From positions 770,501 through 834,500 of the forward strand of contig JAZKJV010010526.1 in the NCBI GenBank assembly GCA_037367405.1: a DNA stretch of 64,000 nt. The letters run 5' to 3'. The stretch is from Ottelia alismoides (taxonomy: Eukaryota > Streptophyta > Magnoliopsida > Alismatales > Hydrocharitaceae). Below the pieces are notes generated by a model. It was not told the DNA's origin. It did no database searches and saw only the letters and a list, made by a program, of their open reading frames with translations. The stretch's first letter is position 1; each line of letters starts with the position of its first letter. A program made the position numbers and the translations under genes. Positions 24,937-37,568 of this stretch are shown here, piece by piece.

Positions 24937-25440
24937 TTAGAATAATTCATGTACAATCGTTAAACCTATACCCATTACATGCTGGTCAAAAACCTTCTGT
25001 GTCAAAGGTTTGGTAAGAGGATCTACAATGAAATCGATAGAGGCCGCCTCGATGATGATGATGTCACCACGCTTTTGAATTTCCCGAATGATGAGATATT
25101 TCCTTTCCATATGCTTACTCTTTCGATGCCATCTGGATTCCTTCACCTTGGCAATGGCGCCCATGTTATCGCAGAGTAGCGGGATGCGAGTATTGGAGGA
25201 AACTATGCCAAGTTCCTAGATGAAATTGCACAACCACATCGCCTCCTTTGCAGCATCCAATGCGGCAATGTATTCGGATTATGTTGTTGAATAGATTGTA
25301 GTGTCCAGCTTCTTGCTTCTCCCGCTCATAGCACCACCATTCAACAGTAACACAAACCCTGTTGTCGAGTTTCGATCTCAATATCCTACTGAAAGTCTGA
25401 ATCGGTGTATCCCAAGACTTGGAGATCACCATCTCCATAG
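24937..25440 (-). pseudogene. C1 copia RNase H remnant
   Basis: On the minus strand, 25164-24937 carries RKSKHMERKYLIIREI and DPLTKPLTQKVFDQH, the usual C-terminal end of copia RNase H. Upstream, about 25440-25170, frame fragments match the GYTDSDF...W start of the domain and the middle section. Frames shift several times. It is the last domain of the C1 polyprotein, immediately before its 3' LTR. Confidence 0.85.
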
Positions 25441-26935
25441 ACCTAGATGTAATCTTGCATTCGTCTTAGATACTTGAAAATGTTCTTCACTGCATTCCAA
25501 TGTTATTCTCCGTAACAGAACTGGTAACGACTTACCACTCCTACTGTATGGCAGATATCTGGTATAGTACACATCATGGCGTGCATTAAGCTTCATATTG
25601 ATAATGCATAGGGGCATCCAACCATGGCTTTCTTTTCCTCAACAATTTGAGGAGCCATCCCTTTAGATAGGTGGATACTACGTGTTAGCGGAAGGAATCC
25701 TTTCATGAAACTATCCATATGGAAATGTTCACGAATTTTCTTAATGTATCAATGTTGTGATAGTCCCAATATCCTCTTTCTCTATTTCTGAACAGCTTTA
25801 GACCCAAGATGTAAGAGGCTTCTCCAAGATCTTTCATCTCGAAGGTATGGGATAGCCAAATCTTAACATTGATCATCATCCATGCATCATTCCCAATGAT
25901 AAGGATGTCATCTGCGTACATCATGATGAACACAATGGTGCTCCACTAAGTTTTTTTGTACATACAAGGTTCATCAGGATTTTGCACAAAATCACAACTC
26001 TTTACGGTTTTGTCGAATCTGATGTTCCAGCTACAAGAAGATTGTTTGAGCCCATAGATGGATTTCTACATCTTGCATATTTTACCTTCCTCGGTTATGA
26101 ATCCCTGAGCTGCTCCATATAGATATCCTCCTTGAGGTATCGATTGAGGAAAGTTGTCTTACCTTCCATCTGCTAAATGTCGTAATCAAGAGATGCAACT
26201 ATAGCTAGCAGCGTCCTAATGGACATAAGCATAGCCACAGGAGAGAACGTCTCATCGTAGTCGATGCCTACTCTCAGCATAGCTATAGGAGAGAACGTCT
26301 CATCGTAGTCCATGCCTGCTCTTTGTGTGTAGCCTTTGGCTATGAGTTGTGCCTTGAAAGTCTCTACTTTCCCATCAGGTCCCCTCTTTCTCTTAAAGAT
26401 CCATTTACACCCAATGGGTTTTACCCTTTCAGGTGGATACTTTAGGGTCCATACAACATTCTTATGCATGTAATCAATGTTTGACTTCATTACCAGCATC
26501 CATCTATCCAAGTCAAGATCCGTGAGTCCTTCAACAAATTAAGCAGGATCATTGTCAGACTCACTGACACATGTAATCCATACCTTTTAGGTGGTGCAAC
26601 CACCCTTGAGCTCCTTCAAAGAGGTATGGGTGTTTCATCTTTATCTATCTCTTTAGTTTCTGGTTCAAGAAGCTCAGAATCCTCAAGGGACTCAATGAGT
26701 TCCTCTATTTCATTTTTGTTTTGACCTTTATGGAAGTCATCCTCCAGAAATTTCACATCTCTAGAGATGAAAATCTTCTTAGTCCCAGGTTCATAAAGCT
26801 AGTATACAACACCATCCTTAAGGTACCACGTGAAGTATCACTCTCGAGTGCGAGATTCTAGCTTACTTGCATCCATGTTCTTCGCATGGACCAAGAAACC
26901 CCAAACCCTCAAGTTATTAACACCAGGTTTGGTTC
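25441..26935 (-). pseudogene. C1 copia reverse transcriptase remnant
   Basis: The minus-strand frame 26511-26173 holds PPERVKPIGCKWIFKRKRG and GKVETFKAQLIAKGYTQ, the N-terminal RT block. The frame 25933-25703 begins MFIMMYADDILIIGND, with the catalytic YADD at 25918-25907, followed by MKDLGEASYILGLK. Both are diagnostic for copia RT. A 48-bp direct duplication (26230-26277 and 26278-26325) repeats the DYDETFSP.AML block in frame, which should disturb the fold. Frameshifts separate the fragments. From 26520 to 26935 is the poorly conserved linker between integrase and RT. Confidence 0.88.
26230..26325 (-). repeat. 48-bp in-frame tandem duplication in C1 RT
   Basis: Two adjacent 48-bp units share GGAGAGAACGTCTCATCGTA and differ at a few bases. 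Each encodes a copy of DYDETFSP(I/V)AML on the minus strand. Confidence 0.85.
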
Positions 26936-27990
26936 CATACTAGAGCTCATGAGGAGTCCTAGGTAAAGACTTGCTAGGAATCTTGTTCATGATATATATT
27001 GTAGTCTTTGTTGCATATCCCCAGAAACTAAGTGGTAAATGTACTTTGCTCATCATTGAACAGATCATATCCATTATGGTCCTATTGTGTTTTTCAGCAA
27101 CACCATTAAGTTGGCGGGTTCCGTGAGGAGTAAGATTGGAGACAATTCCATTCTCTTTAAGGTATTCCTTGAATTCATCTGAGGTATTCGCCACCTCGGT
27201 CAGATCGAATCCATTTAATCTTCCAGATGGTTTGGTTCTCAACCAATGCTTTGAACTCTTTGAACTTTTCAAAGGTTTCAGATTTGTGACGTAGCAGGAA
27301 GATAAACCTGTATTGCGAATGGTCATTAATAAACGTAAAACAATATCAATATACATTTCTGGTCGTGGTACAGAAGGGACCACAGACATTAGTATGTATC
27401 ATATCAAGAATACCTCCGCATCGTGAAACCTTGTTATGAGAAGGCATCCTAGTTATTTTACCTCGAATACAATATTCGCATGTAGGAAAAGATTGAACCT
27501 ATAGAAAATAGAAGGGTCCATCCTTTATGAATATATTGATCCTATCAGCAGATAAATAACCAAGCTTTGATGCCAAATCATATTTGAAGGATTTCCATTT
27601 TCCCAGATCTTTAGAGTTTTTATTAGTAGTAATAACATTCATGACATTTTCATCAATGAACAATTCTTATAGTCGACCAGAAGTCAAAAAACCATCTGCA
27701 ATATGCTTATCTAATGACTTATGACTAGTTTATTACAAAAAGGAATGAATATACAAGCTTAGATACAGATATTAAATTCCTTCTAACTTCAGGTACATAA
27801 AGACACTTTTTATGTACTAGGACTCTTCCACAGGATAATGATAGTCGGTAAGTCCCGACAGTGACTGCTACAATACTTGCATCAGATCCAATCAGGATGA
27901 CTATCTATACTTCATCTAGACTCTTAGTTTCCTGAAATATATGTAGCAAATTGCATACATGAATAGAAGCACTAGAATCTATATCCAAAC
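26936..27990 (-). pseudogene. C1 copia integrase and pre-integrase remnant
   Basis: The minus-strand frame 27389-26940 ends with the C-terminal half of a copia integrase: DEFKEYLKENGIVSNLTPHG, then QLNGVAEKHNRT with the catalytic Glu, then PLSFWGYATKT and PSKSLPRTPHEL. Further upstream (about 27560-27380) fragments of the zinc-binding region (PTCEYCIRGK) and the first core strand can be read through stops. The domain lies between gag and RT, the Ty1/copia order. Confidence 0.87.
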
Positions 27991-28865
27991 TTCCTTGTCA
28001 TCGAACGAGAAAATTAGTTTCAATGATCAAAGTATATTTCATACCTATTGGAGTTTTACCTTTATCAATCGACTTCAGGTAATCCGGACAATTACGCTTC
28101 CAGTGCCCCAGCTTTTTGTAGTGTTCACAGACATCGATTTTATGCGATGTTATTAGAAGTGAACACATTGGAAGATGAGACAACGCCTTGACTCTTCTTC
28201 TTTCTCTTCTGGGCTGGGCCCTTCCGAGAACCATGCTTCTGATCATGCTTTCCTTGTCTTGTGCAACCATTGCACTGCCATAGGGGCTATCCTTCTTCAT
28301 TACATCTTCTGTAGACATAAATGCAACAAATAGACTGGAGTTAGTATAATCAACTTTGCTCAGGTGGTACATGATGACAAAGTTGTTGAAAGATGTAGGG
28401 AGCGCCAACCGAATGAATTCAGCCAGCATATCTGCATCCATGTCAGCTCCTAGGGTTTCCAGCTTAGAAAGGTACCCAAACATTTTGAGTACATGTTCTC
28501 TGACAGAGGTCCCCTTAAGCATTATGCAACGAATAAGTTCTTTCATTATATTATAATGTTGTGTGCAGTTTAAATCACCAAAATTCTTTCAGATTCACCA
28601 TAATACCATGGAAAGTGTCCATTTTCACATGTTGCTTCTGAAGCACATTGGACAATGAACCTAGAATGTAACATCTTTCAAAATTATGATCTTCATTGTA
28701 TTTTTCATTAAAATTATTTTCTTTCAGAGTCTTCGGGATTGTTTACTCATCCTTTTAAAACACATAAGAGTTGCGCTCAACGGATAGGAGAAGATCCAAA
28801 TTTCGGATACAATCCAAATAATTTGGTCCCTCTATGAGCCTTCTAAGTGGGTTCATGGACTTCAT
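27991..28865 (-). pseudogene. C1 copia gag remnant
   Basis: The likely start is the ATG at 28865-28863 (MKSMNPLRRL), followed by GPNYLDCIRNLDLLL, typical of plant copia Gag N termini. After frameshifts, the frame 28546-27998 gives EHVLKMFGYLSKLETLGAD and the zinc knuckle CEHYKKLGHWKRNC (around 28135-28094). In this knuckle the second Cys of C-X2-C is Tyr, so it probably cannot bind zinc properly. Confidence 0.85.
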
Positions 28866-30589
28866 TTTCTGAAATTAAGAATGCACTATATTAGAACATG
28901 AAAATAATTATATATTTAGTTGTATTTGTTTGATTAAGGAATTTTTAATCAAATTAGTTGTGCTTTTTCAACTTTGAAATAGCATTCCCTTAATTACTTT
29001 GAAAGTAGGAGATATACTTACATCTATATCTCTAGAAAGAATCAGGATCTCCTCTTTATCTTTGTCATATCCGAATAATATGAGAACCTGTAACTCGGAT
29101 AAAAAAGAAGTGGGAACATATTCTACCTTGCAGGTCCAACTTGCATTTCTCATTTACGTCTTTAACACCTGGCCCCCCCACCCCCTAAGGTGATGTTGAC
29201 CGGTCGTTAATTGAACCAACTATCAACAGGATTGGAACTCGTTGTGTGCAATCCAATATCACCCCAATAGTATGACGACCGGATATTTGGGTCACTACGC
29301 ATATGGCCTTACTCTTTCGAGAAGCAACGAGCTCGAACAAGATGCACTTGTATGCAGTAGCTATCACTTCGAACATGTGTCTCCTACGTACAATCCCTGA
29401 TGATGGAACCCTTCACCTTGATGGGAGACCATGGATGTCACTAATGTGATCATCCACCACATATTCAAATTCTAATTAATTATCATGAATCACATTCATA
29501 TAATTAATTCTTCCAAGGGAAATACACATCTATTCATAATAGAGTCTTTTAGTTCGGATATAATTATTTAATCATATTAAATCAATTATGAATCCAATTC
29601 AATCAACCAACAAACTTGATGATTATTGAAAGGATGGTATTATCTCAAAATATGTATTATTTGAATTTTAATAATTAGAAAAATACATCATGATCCCTCA
29701 AGCTTTATCCCTTCCCTACTTGTTGTCATGACCATTACTAATGGGAGTGGGATAGACTGCTCACAGAGTAACTTTCTACCCCAACTCTTCCTGACTAAAC
29801 ACAATAATAGCCTCGAGATCGGATAATGCCAATTGATCACTTTATACTTGAGATGATAATCGATTTTTCAACTGAAGTTATACCAAATAATAATAATCAA
29901 AATCATTTTGATCTACTAAAAAAATTCCCAATCCTATTCAAGCAACTTTGTTTATTAGAAAGAAGATTGAGTAACCAATTTGTGATGTAGATCATATCTA
30001 ATCAATTATTGGTTAAGGCAATGCCATTTAAGAATATAATTATAATAAAATATTTATCAAATATTTATTTATAATTATTTTAGGAAATTAACTATTAATT
30101 TTACTAATTTATTAAATTATGATCACAATTGTTTTATTATGAATGTAATTTTCAACAGTGACCCTCACTTACTAAAATTAGCATATGTCAATCAATTTAA
30201 ATCTCAATCGTGCAGAATAAGTTTCCAAAGATTGAAAATTTGATTGATTACTGAACCCATATGATTTGCACGTATTTCTATGCATTTCAAAATAGTAACT
30301 AACTCTTTAATTACTTCATGATTCGACATCCCAAAATAGTGGATATGTGTTCATTAAAATGATCATAACTTGAGCAATCCGGTTCCAAATCCCTCAAACT
30401 AAAATCCCACGATTTCCTTATTTAATGTAAAACATAATAAAAATGATAATTTCGTGTTTAAACAATTTAAACAAGACCTAAAAAACTCATAAAACATGGC
30501 TGCATGAATGAAATGCGATAAAATATTCATAAAGACTAGTGAGCCCAAGTCATCCTGAGTTTATGGATCGCATCCAAAACCTCCAACCT
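28866..30589 (-). other. C1 leader (5' untranslated) region
   Basis: This is non-coding sequence between the gag start and the primer site. It is related to the C2 leader in reverse: GTCACTACGCATATGGCCTTACTC near 29281 corresponds to 18190-18212. It also has the diagnostic CCGATC...GGATAATGCC region near 29820. No intact ORF of interest is present. Confidence 0.7.
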
Positions 30590-30602
30590 GGATTGGATAC
30601 CA
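30590..30602 (-). other. C1 primer-binding site (tRNA-iMet)
   Basis: On the minus strand the motif TGGTATCCAATCC lies two bases inside the 5' LTR end at 30605. It matches the tRNA-iMet complement with a few changes. Confidence 0.85.
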
Positions 30603-30604
30603 CT

Positions 30605-31525
30605 TGAAGGATATGGAGCCTTGGTCATCCAAAGCCCATGTCATCCTTAAGTGCATCATAGAAGCATGAGGATCGCATCATATGCGATCGAGAGCGACTT
30701 GCCGTACTAGTTGCTCGGTGCAACGGAATTTAAAATTTTCTAACCAATGAAACCACATGATCCAAGAACACTTCTCAGATCGTTTCATCTAACAACATAG
30801 TATATATAGTATTACCTCTTGTAACGTGGTTGTGATCGAGCCTTTAAGAGAAGAGACCTCCTATCTTAAGTCTGATCCATCGGTGGAGACACTGGCTAGC
30901 GCGGAGATAAGTCGCGTGCTTCTCGTAATCCAAGTCGATGATCCAAGCATTGGATCTCCTGATCTCGTGTCATGAGATAGAACACCTTAGCATGACACAC
31001 CAAAGAATACAGAGATCCAAGAGTTGTTGAAGCGGCAACACAATGGTGATACGACGACGACATCAACCTTCTCTCTAGGGAGGAATGGACAGCCACTCAG
31101 AGAGGGAGAGAGGGATTGGCATGAGAATGAGAGAGAGAGAGAGAGTTGTGTTGTTTTCAGTGTTGTAACTCGAAGAGAAAGGGGTGCCTCTTCTAATATA
31201 GGGTTTTGGGTGCCCATGGATCTCAATCCATTCACAACACAAAATTAATGGATGAGATTGATTTGTGTTTCCTTCAATGGCCATGATGTTGTTGTAAAAA
31301 CACAACAATAATTTAATTTAAATTACATATTGATAAATCAAATTAAATTAATTCCAAATCAAATCAATTGACCTTAGAGATAAGGGGGGAGAAGATTGCC
31401 CTCATTCTTAAAGGGGGGGGGGCGACAACCCTACTACTAATGGAAGTTAGTGGTCGTCCGCCCCTCTGATGATGGAATGGTTCAATCTCTTCATTATCTC
31501 ATGAGATCTAATTATATCAAGATAT
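30605..31525 (-). mobile_element. C1 copia 5' LTR, piece 1
   Basis: It starts at TGAAGGATATGGAG, the complement of the LTR end, next to the primer site. It runs in parallel with 12002-12910 of the sister LTR. It is interrupted at 31525 by the solo LTR C3, with GATAT duplicated (31521-31525 and 34092-34096). Confidence 0.9.
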
Positions 31526-33284
31526 TGTTGGACATGCGAGCCCATGATGAGCCAACATGCAATAAATGTTATTGCGAATATCTTTCCCTGATCTGAAATA
31601 AAGAATAGATAATTTGCATAATAGGTCCCTTAGTACAATTAAGGTTATGTACCATGGCCATCTTAATGATCAAACAACTACTTATTCAAAAATTAAATCA
31701 TAGAGGCTGGTGCTTGGATGAACATCTAAAGAGTTATATTGAGGACTCATCAAGCACCGTCAAATGATTGTTAAGAGATGATCTCCAGCCTGAGTAGGAG
31801 ATGGCAATCCTTTCTCATTTAGGCTGATATCTGACCGACCTCTTAATGCAGGTCCTCCGCATGGGAATAGAGATTCGAAGGTGTCATATTAGTTAGGTCA
31901 ATGAGTTGACTTAACGAGATCGAGATAACCAATGTCCTATGATGTATGATGTCATGATATTGGCACACATCCTCTAACCGAAGACAGATGTGTTACTATA
32001 TGTCTGAGTATGTATATTTGGTAGACCAATAGGTTGATGACCTAATTAAGGTCTATAGAACGGTACGCTATTGTGCATATAAGGGCATATGGGTAATACG
32101 ATCTCTCAAAGGGATCATACAAGTTCATTACTAAATCGGAAGACATGAGCTCACTCATGAGATGTTGGGAAGATCAAATTCCATGCACGGTCATCTCGCT
32201 TGGAAGCTTGACTGAATTTGTAGGTTTGATATATACTTTTGGAAAGTATATGATCAATACCCTAGGTATGATATATGCTTTTGGAAAGTATATGATCGAT
32301 ACCAACTCCCAATAGTCAATTAAGAAACTTAATGATAAAACCCTGAAGTAGACAGTGTAAAATTGATCTTATACTTCGGGTTTATTCTTGGTCATCTAGT
32401 ATGCAAGATGTACAGGTATTAGGAATACATGAGGGTTATGTGATCATAAACGGTTGTATAACCATGATGCTTCCATTCCTAGGGAGTGATGAAACTGGTC
32501 TAGATTTTAGTGACTCCTCTCAGTAGAGAAGTGATCTGATCTTAGTCCAAATGTTGGACATTGATCTGAATGTGATTCAGATGCAATGAGAAGATTATAT
32601 TTGTGGTCTTGATTTAATCAAGCATCTATGGGAGGCCCGAGATCTGGATTTGGGATGTGATCTCAATATCCAAGTCACTATACGTGGAACAATACAATCG
32701 CCCTGTCCTTATCTCCAAGTATTCGCGGAGATAGCGCATTATCCTTGAAAGAGTTCATGATAATTTCATTGTTGATATATGTATCCAAGCATTGAGTAAA
32801 TTGGTAATTAAATGTGATTTAATTATCATGATTAATATGAATTCGATTCATATTATAAAGATAGTTTTCTTAGATAAATAAATGTGATTTGATTATCAAA
32901 GATGTAAATAATGTGAATGTGATTCATATTATTTGGGCACATTAGAATAGAGATCCAAGATGATTAAGTGTGATTCAATTATAATGGATATTGAATAATG
33001 TGGATAGCACTATTCATATTAATCATATATATTATAATTGTGATTTATAATATATAAGAGAGATCAATTTGTAATTTACATTTGATAATTAAATGATTAT
33101 GTGAATTGGATCCACATTAGATAATTAATTGAAAATGTAATTCACTTTTTATTTTGGATTGTGAATGTGATTCACAATTTTCCAATGGCAAGATTGCAAT
33201 ATTCACAAAATAATTATGAGTTATTTTTGTTGAATAATTTACAATAAGTGTTGTTGTAAAACTTGGAGTTTTCTATGGAATAAT

Positions 33285-33312
33285 GTAATCTCATGAGATA
33301 TCATGAGATTAC
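33285..33312. other. Palindrome in C3 LTR
   Basis: Arms GTAATCTCATGA and TCATGAGATTAC are perfect (12 bp) around a 4-base loop GATA. A matching sequence is in C4 at about 62075-62102. It lies at the place in U3 where C2 has its twin hairpins. Confidence 0.7.
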
Positions 33313-33380
33313 ATGAGATTGCCACCAAATCCCATATTATGGAATGAGGCAATCTTCATTCCATAATCTCCATGCTTGAT

Positions 33381-33432
33381 TGATTTAATTTGGGATTAAA
33401 TCATATTGATTTAATTTGGGATTAAATCATAT
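33381..33432. repeat. 26-bp tandem duplication in C3 LTR
   Basis: Two exact copies of a 26-bp unit starting TGATTTAATTTGGG lie at 33381-33406 and 33407-33432. C4 has one shorter copy near 62170. Confidence 0.85.
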
Positions 33433-34091
33433 TGATTTATCAATATACATTTAATCGAAATTAAATTAATTGTTGTTGATTTTTTACCAACACAAATCTT
33501 AGCCATTACAAAAAACACAAATCAATGTGAGCCATTGGAATTGTGTTGTCCATGGATCCTAAAATATTATAAAAGGAGAGGCACCCCCTTTGCTCTTCTT
33601 TACACAATGAGAACATAAGTTTCTCTCTCTCTTTCTCTCTCTACACAGCCTCTCTTCTTCTCTCATGTGGTCGCCCACTATGGATGCCCTAGAGAGGTTC
33701 TCCATCATCGCAGCGTCGTCGTTATGCTGCCCCATCGTTTGCTGGTGGATCTCTGTCTCCTTTAGTGCGCCTCGCTCGTGAAAAAGACGTCGGATCTCGT
33801 GTGCCGAGATCAGGAGATCCACCGCTTGGATCATCAACATGGATTGCGAGAAGCACATGTTTCATCAACACGCTCGCAAGCGTCTCCTCCGTCGGATCAG
33901 ACTTGAGACAGGAGGTCTCTTCATTTAAACGAAACGATCCGAGAAGTGTTCTTGGATCATGTGGTTTCGTCACATAAAAAAAAATTAATTTCCGCTGCAT
34001 AGAGCAACTAGTGCGACTAGTCGCTCCCGATCGCATACGATGTGATCCTCACGCTTCCTTGATGCACTTGAGGATCTCCTCATATCCTTCA

Positions 34092-35736
34092 GATATCTCC
34101 TAAATTTACATCAATACTTGTTGTAAATTATTTCACAATAAATAATTCATAATTATCTTGTGAATATTGTAATCATGTCATTAGAAAAAATGTGAATCAC
34201 ATTCACACCCAAAAAAATGTAAAATATATTTTCAGTCAATCATCCAATGTGAATCCAATTTACATGAATAATTAATTGACAAATATTAATCACAAAAGTC
34301 TCTCTTAAATATATTATAAATCACATTTATAATATATCTGAATAATTGGATAGTGCTTTCCACATTATTCATATCCATAGTAATTAAATCAAATTTAATT
34401 ATAATGGATTATCATTCTCATACATTCAAATAATATGAATCAAATTAACATTATTCATGATATTTAAATAATATTTAATTATCCATTCCTAATTGCTTAG
34501 ATATAATTTAACAATGGAATTATTCTTGAATTATTTCTTGAATAATGAACGTTCTCTGTAGATACTCGAAGATAAGGATCAGGCGATTGTACATTCCATG
34601 TAGAGTGACTTGGATATTGAGATCACATCTCAAAACCAGATCTCATGGAACTCTCATAGATTCTTGATCAAACCAAGGCCATAAATCTAATCTTGTTATT
34701 GCATCTGAATCTCATTAAGATCAATGTCCAACACTTGGATCAAAATCATATCAGTTCTCTACTCAGAGGAGTTACTAAAATCCAGACCCGTTTCATCACT
34801 CCCTCATAATGAAAGCGTCATGGTTATACAATATTTTATGATCACATCATCCTCAGGTATTCCTAATACCTATACATCCTGCGTACTGGAAGACCTTTGA
34901 TAAATCGAAGATATATATTAATTTTATAATGTCAACTTTAGGGTTTCATCATTAATTTTGTCATTCTTAGTCATTTGGAATTGGTATCGATCATAAGCTT
35001 TCCAAAAGCATATTATCATACCTACAAATTCTTGTCATGCTTCCAAATCACGACGAGCATGCATGGAATTTATTGGTCCTAATACCGCATGAGTGAGCTC
35101 GTGTCTTCCAGTTCATAAGTGAATCTACATGATCTCTTTGTGGGATCGTATTAGTTATATGCACATAGCTCGTCGGTGTATAGACCTTGGTTAGGTCATC
35201 AACCTATTGGCCTGCCAAATGTATATACTTAGACATGTAGTAACACATCTGTCTCCGGTCAGAGGATGTGTGCCTACATCGTGACAATATACGAAATACA
35301 ACTTTGGTTATCTTGATCTCGTTAAGTCAACTCTTTGACCTAACTAATCTGAAAACCACCTAATCTCTATTTCCATGCAGAGGACCTACGTCACGAGGTT
35401 GGTCAGATATCATCCTAATGAGAAAGGATTGACTTATCCTACTCAGGATGGAGATCATCTCTTAACAATCATTTGACGGTATTTGATGAGTCCTCGATCA
35501 AACTCCTCAAATGTCCATCCAAGCACCAACCTCTATGATTCATTTATTGAATAAATAGTTGTATGATCATTAAGATGGACATGGTACATAACCCTAATTT
35601 TACTGAGGGGCCTTATAGTGCATTCATTCATTTAATATTAGAAAGGGAGGGGGAAATTAATAACTTTTATTGATAAATCAATATTACAATAACATTTATT
35701 ATAGGAATGGTTCACCTCGGGATCACAAAGCTAATA
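34092..35736 (-). mobile_element. C1 copia 5' LTR, piece 2
   Basis: It continues the LTR after C3, starting with the duplicated GATAT. It parallels 12899-14309 plus 24766-24921. The outer end is CTAATA at 35731-35736, a mutated form of the TGTTAG start (minus strand). It carries the empty site for C2 at 35583-35587. The antisense frame here is broken. Confidence 0.88.
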
Positions 35737-37273
35737 GTTCTCCCTCTCAGGTCCACATCCCAGGTCCCTCCATCCACCTCGATCTAACATACATCAAATG
35801 AATAGAGATCCCATCTCCTCCCTTCACCGAAGATCGCCACACGGCCCCATTCTCGCATCTATTCCACCCCTAGAGCTCTTTGTAGCTTCGTACTTTCATG
35901 GTGAAGTTAACCTTATAGGAAACAACAAGAGAAGACCCCCTTGTAGGGGATTTTGAGGCTGGTGAACCATTTCCAGGTACCCACACAGTTTAGGATCGCA
36001 TTTGCGGTCCTCAAAGCCATTTATTGGCCCTCCGAGTTATGGAAGACATCCATGCCACTTTTCCCAACTCAATAGTATCAGAGGAAGCCTGGTGAGGTGG
36101 CTGGAGTAAATCAAAGCAGTGAGGCATTGAGTTGTTCAAGTGTTCATCTAGAGTCCTCTAGCATTGTTCGATCGCGTCCGTGTTCTGCGTGAGCCACAAC
36201 AGATGACCGATCAAGCACAAGCTCCACCGTAGTATTCTAGTACATGATCTAATATCCATCGTCGATCCTCGAAGCGATACCAATTGCTAGATCGTCGCCG
36301 CATGGCAAGTGGAACAATCTCATACGTTGGATCGTGCTTTCGTGGGTGTAAATTGAATAGTACATCCCTCATATTTTACTTTTTTGTATTTATCTCTGTA
36401 AATTGTTTTTAACGCTTCCAAATTTTTGTAAAATTTGCACTGGAACCCCTATCATTTCTGATGTTTGCATATTGGTCAAGTCCGTGTTACCTCATGTGAG
36501 ATCCCACATGGAGTTGATGATTTTGTAGAGATACCCCTACGAGTTGTTGTATTTCGCTTTAGTCTAGTAACTTTAAATATTAGTCACAATATTTTGGGTA
36601 ACTTGCAGAATCAACCTTGTGTTTATTTTTTCATTGCAAAAATCACTTGTAATTTCATTAAATTTTGGTGATTTTTCACTTATTAAAAATATCATACGAG
36701 CTTCAAAAACTTCAAAAATTTTGATTAAGTGTCTGTTAGCATATACATGCATACTTATTTTATTTTTGTAATTTAGGCATTTTAAAATATTTATTAAAAT
36801 AAAAGAGTATGTTTTTCCCTATTTGAATTAAAATACCAACAAAAATATAAAAATGTTTTGAAAAATTCCGGAAAAAAATATTTTGTTTATTACTGTATAC
36901 TCAGATAAAAATACCTAAAAAGAGAAAAGAAAAGTCTAAAAATTAAAAAGCTCTAAAATCCTTTATATAATTTAAAAAATCCCCCAAAACTCCAAAAATA
37001 TTCATTTTGTTTAATGATTTTCTTTGTATTAATTATTTATTCTAAATTTAATTATGATAAATTTGGACATTTTTTCAATTTTTTCAATTCCAAATCAATT
37101 CGACTTATTTATTTAATCCTGGATTGGGATATTTTGTTCTTTAAAAATATATAAAAAATAGTGAAAATTCCCCACAAAACTAAAAAATAGTAAAAATTGT
37201 ATAGAATCGAAAAATATTTTATTCCTTGTAATTTGATTATTTTCAGTGATATTTATAATTATATTATCTTATT
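35737..37273 (+). mobile_element. G2 gypsy 5' LTR, piece 2 of 3
   Basis: Sequence from the outer edge of C1 to the TIR of MULE-B. A GC-richer section (35740-36350) is followed by an AT-rich U5-like section (36360-37273) with many AAAAATT words, as in G1 at 7700-8700. No coding potential was recognised. I assign it to the G2 LTR because it lies between two insertions and because a primer site appears after the third piece. Confidence 0.6.
37265..37273. repeat. MULE-B target duplication, left (TATCTTATT)
   Basis: TATCTTATT at 37265-37273 pairs with TATCTTATA at 52357-52365, 8 of 9 bases equal. Confidence 0.75.
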
Positions 37274-37568
37274 GGGATTTTTCCTGACAAACCCTATAAT
37301 CTTTGTCAATGACCTCTACAACCTTTGAAACATCGTAATTCATCCCACACCCCCGTTAACTTGTTAACCTCTACCCTAAAGACCCTGTGGTTAATCTCCA
37401 TCCATTTAACCGTTAAAAGTAACCAGATTCTGTTATTTTCTTTACATGATACCCATTTTATTTATCAAATTTTTGATAAGTGCCACTCCCTCCCACCCTC
37501 TAGTTCAACACATCCGGTGCCGCGGACCGAAGCCCCCCGGCACCGGTCGGCATCCCCAGCTCGATCCC
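37274..37568. mobile_element. MULE-B, left part with TIR
   Basis: It begins GGGATTTTTCC. The TIR (about 37274-37490) includes ACCCTATAATCTTTGTCAAT and GACCTCTACAACCTTTGAAA. The reverse complement of 52170-52356 matches this. After the TIR a GC-rich segment (37510-37568) starts the interior, which is then broken by element E5. The interior continues at 51416. Confidence 0.85.

Larger units (their letters stand above)
31526..34091 (+). mobile_element. C3: solo copia LTR (2,566 bp)
   Basis: This is one complete LTR, TGTTGGACATGC...TATCCTTCA, with no internal region. A 5-bp TSD GATAT is at 31521-31525 and 34092-34096. Sister sequence in the other C1 LTR has the unoccupied site near 12899 (ATGATATCTC). 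A solo LTR with an intact TSD is the product of recombination between the two LTRs of one full element. Its U3 carries a duplicated tract (32224-32310) also seen in C4 but not in C2. It also has a 26-bp tandem repeat (33381-33432) and a palindrome at 33285-33312. A TATA-like TATTATAAAA is at 33565-33574. Confidence 0.93.

Noticed and set aside
31410..31424. Run of G at 31410-31424 and C-rich run at 29162-29185
   Set aside because: These are homopolymer expansions in decayed copia sequence, with no sign of a function such as a G-quadruplex of four runs.
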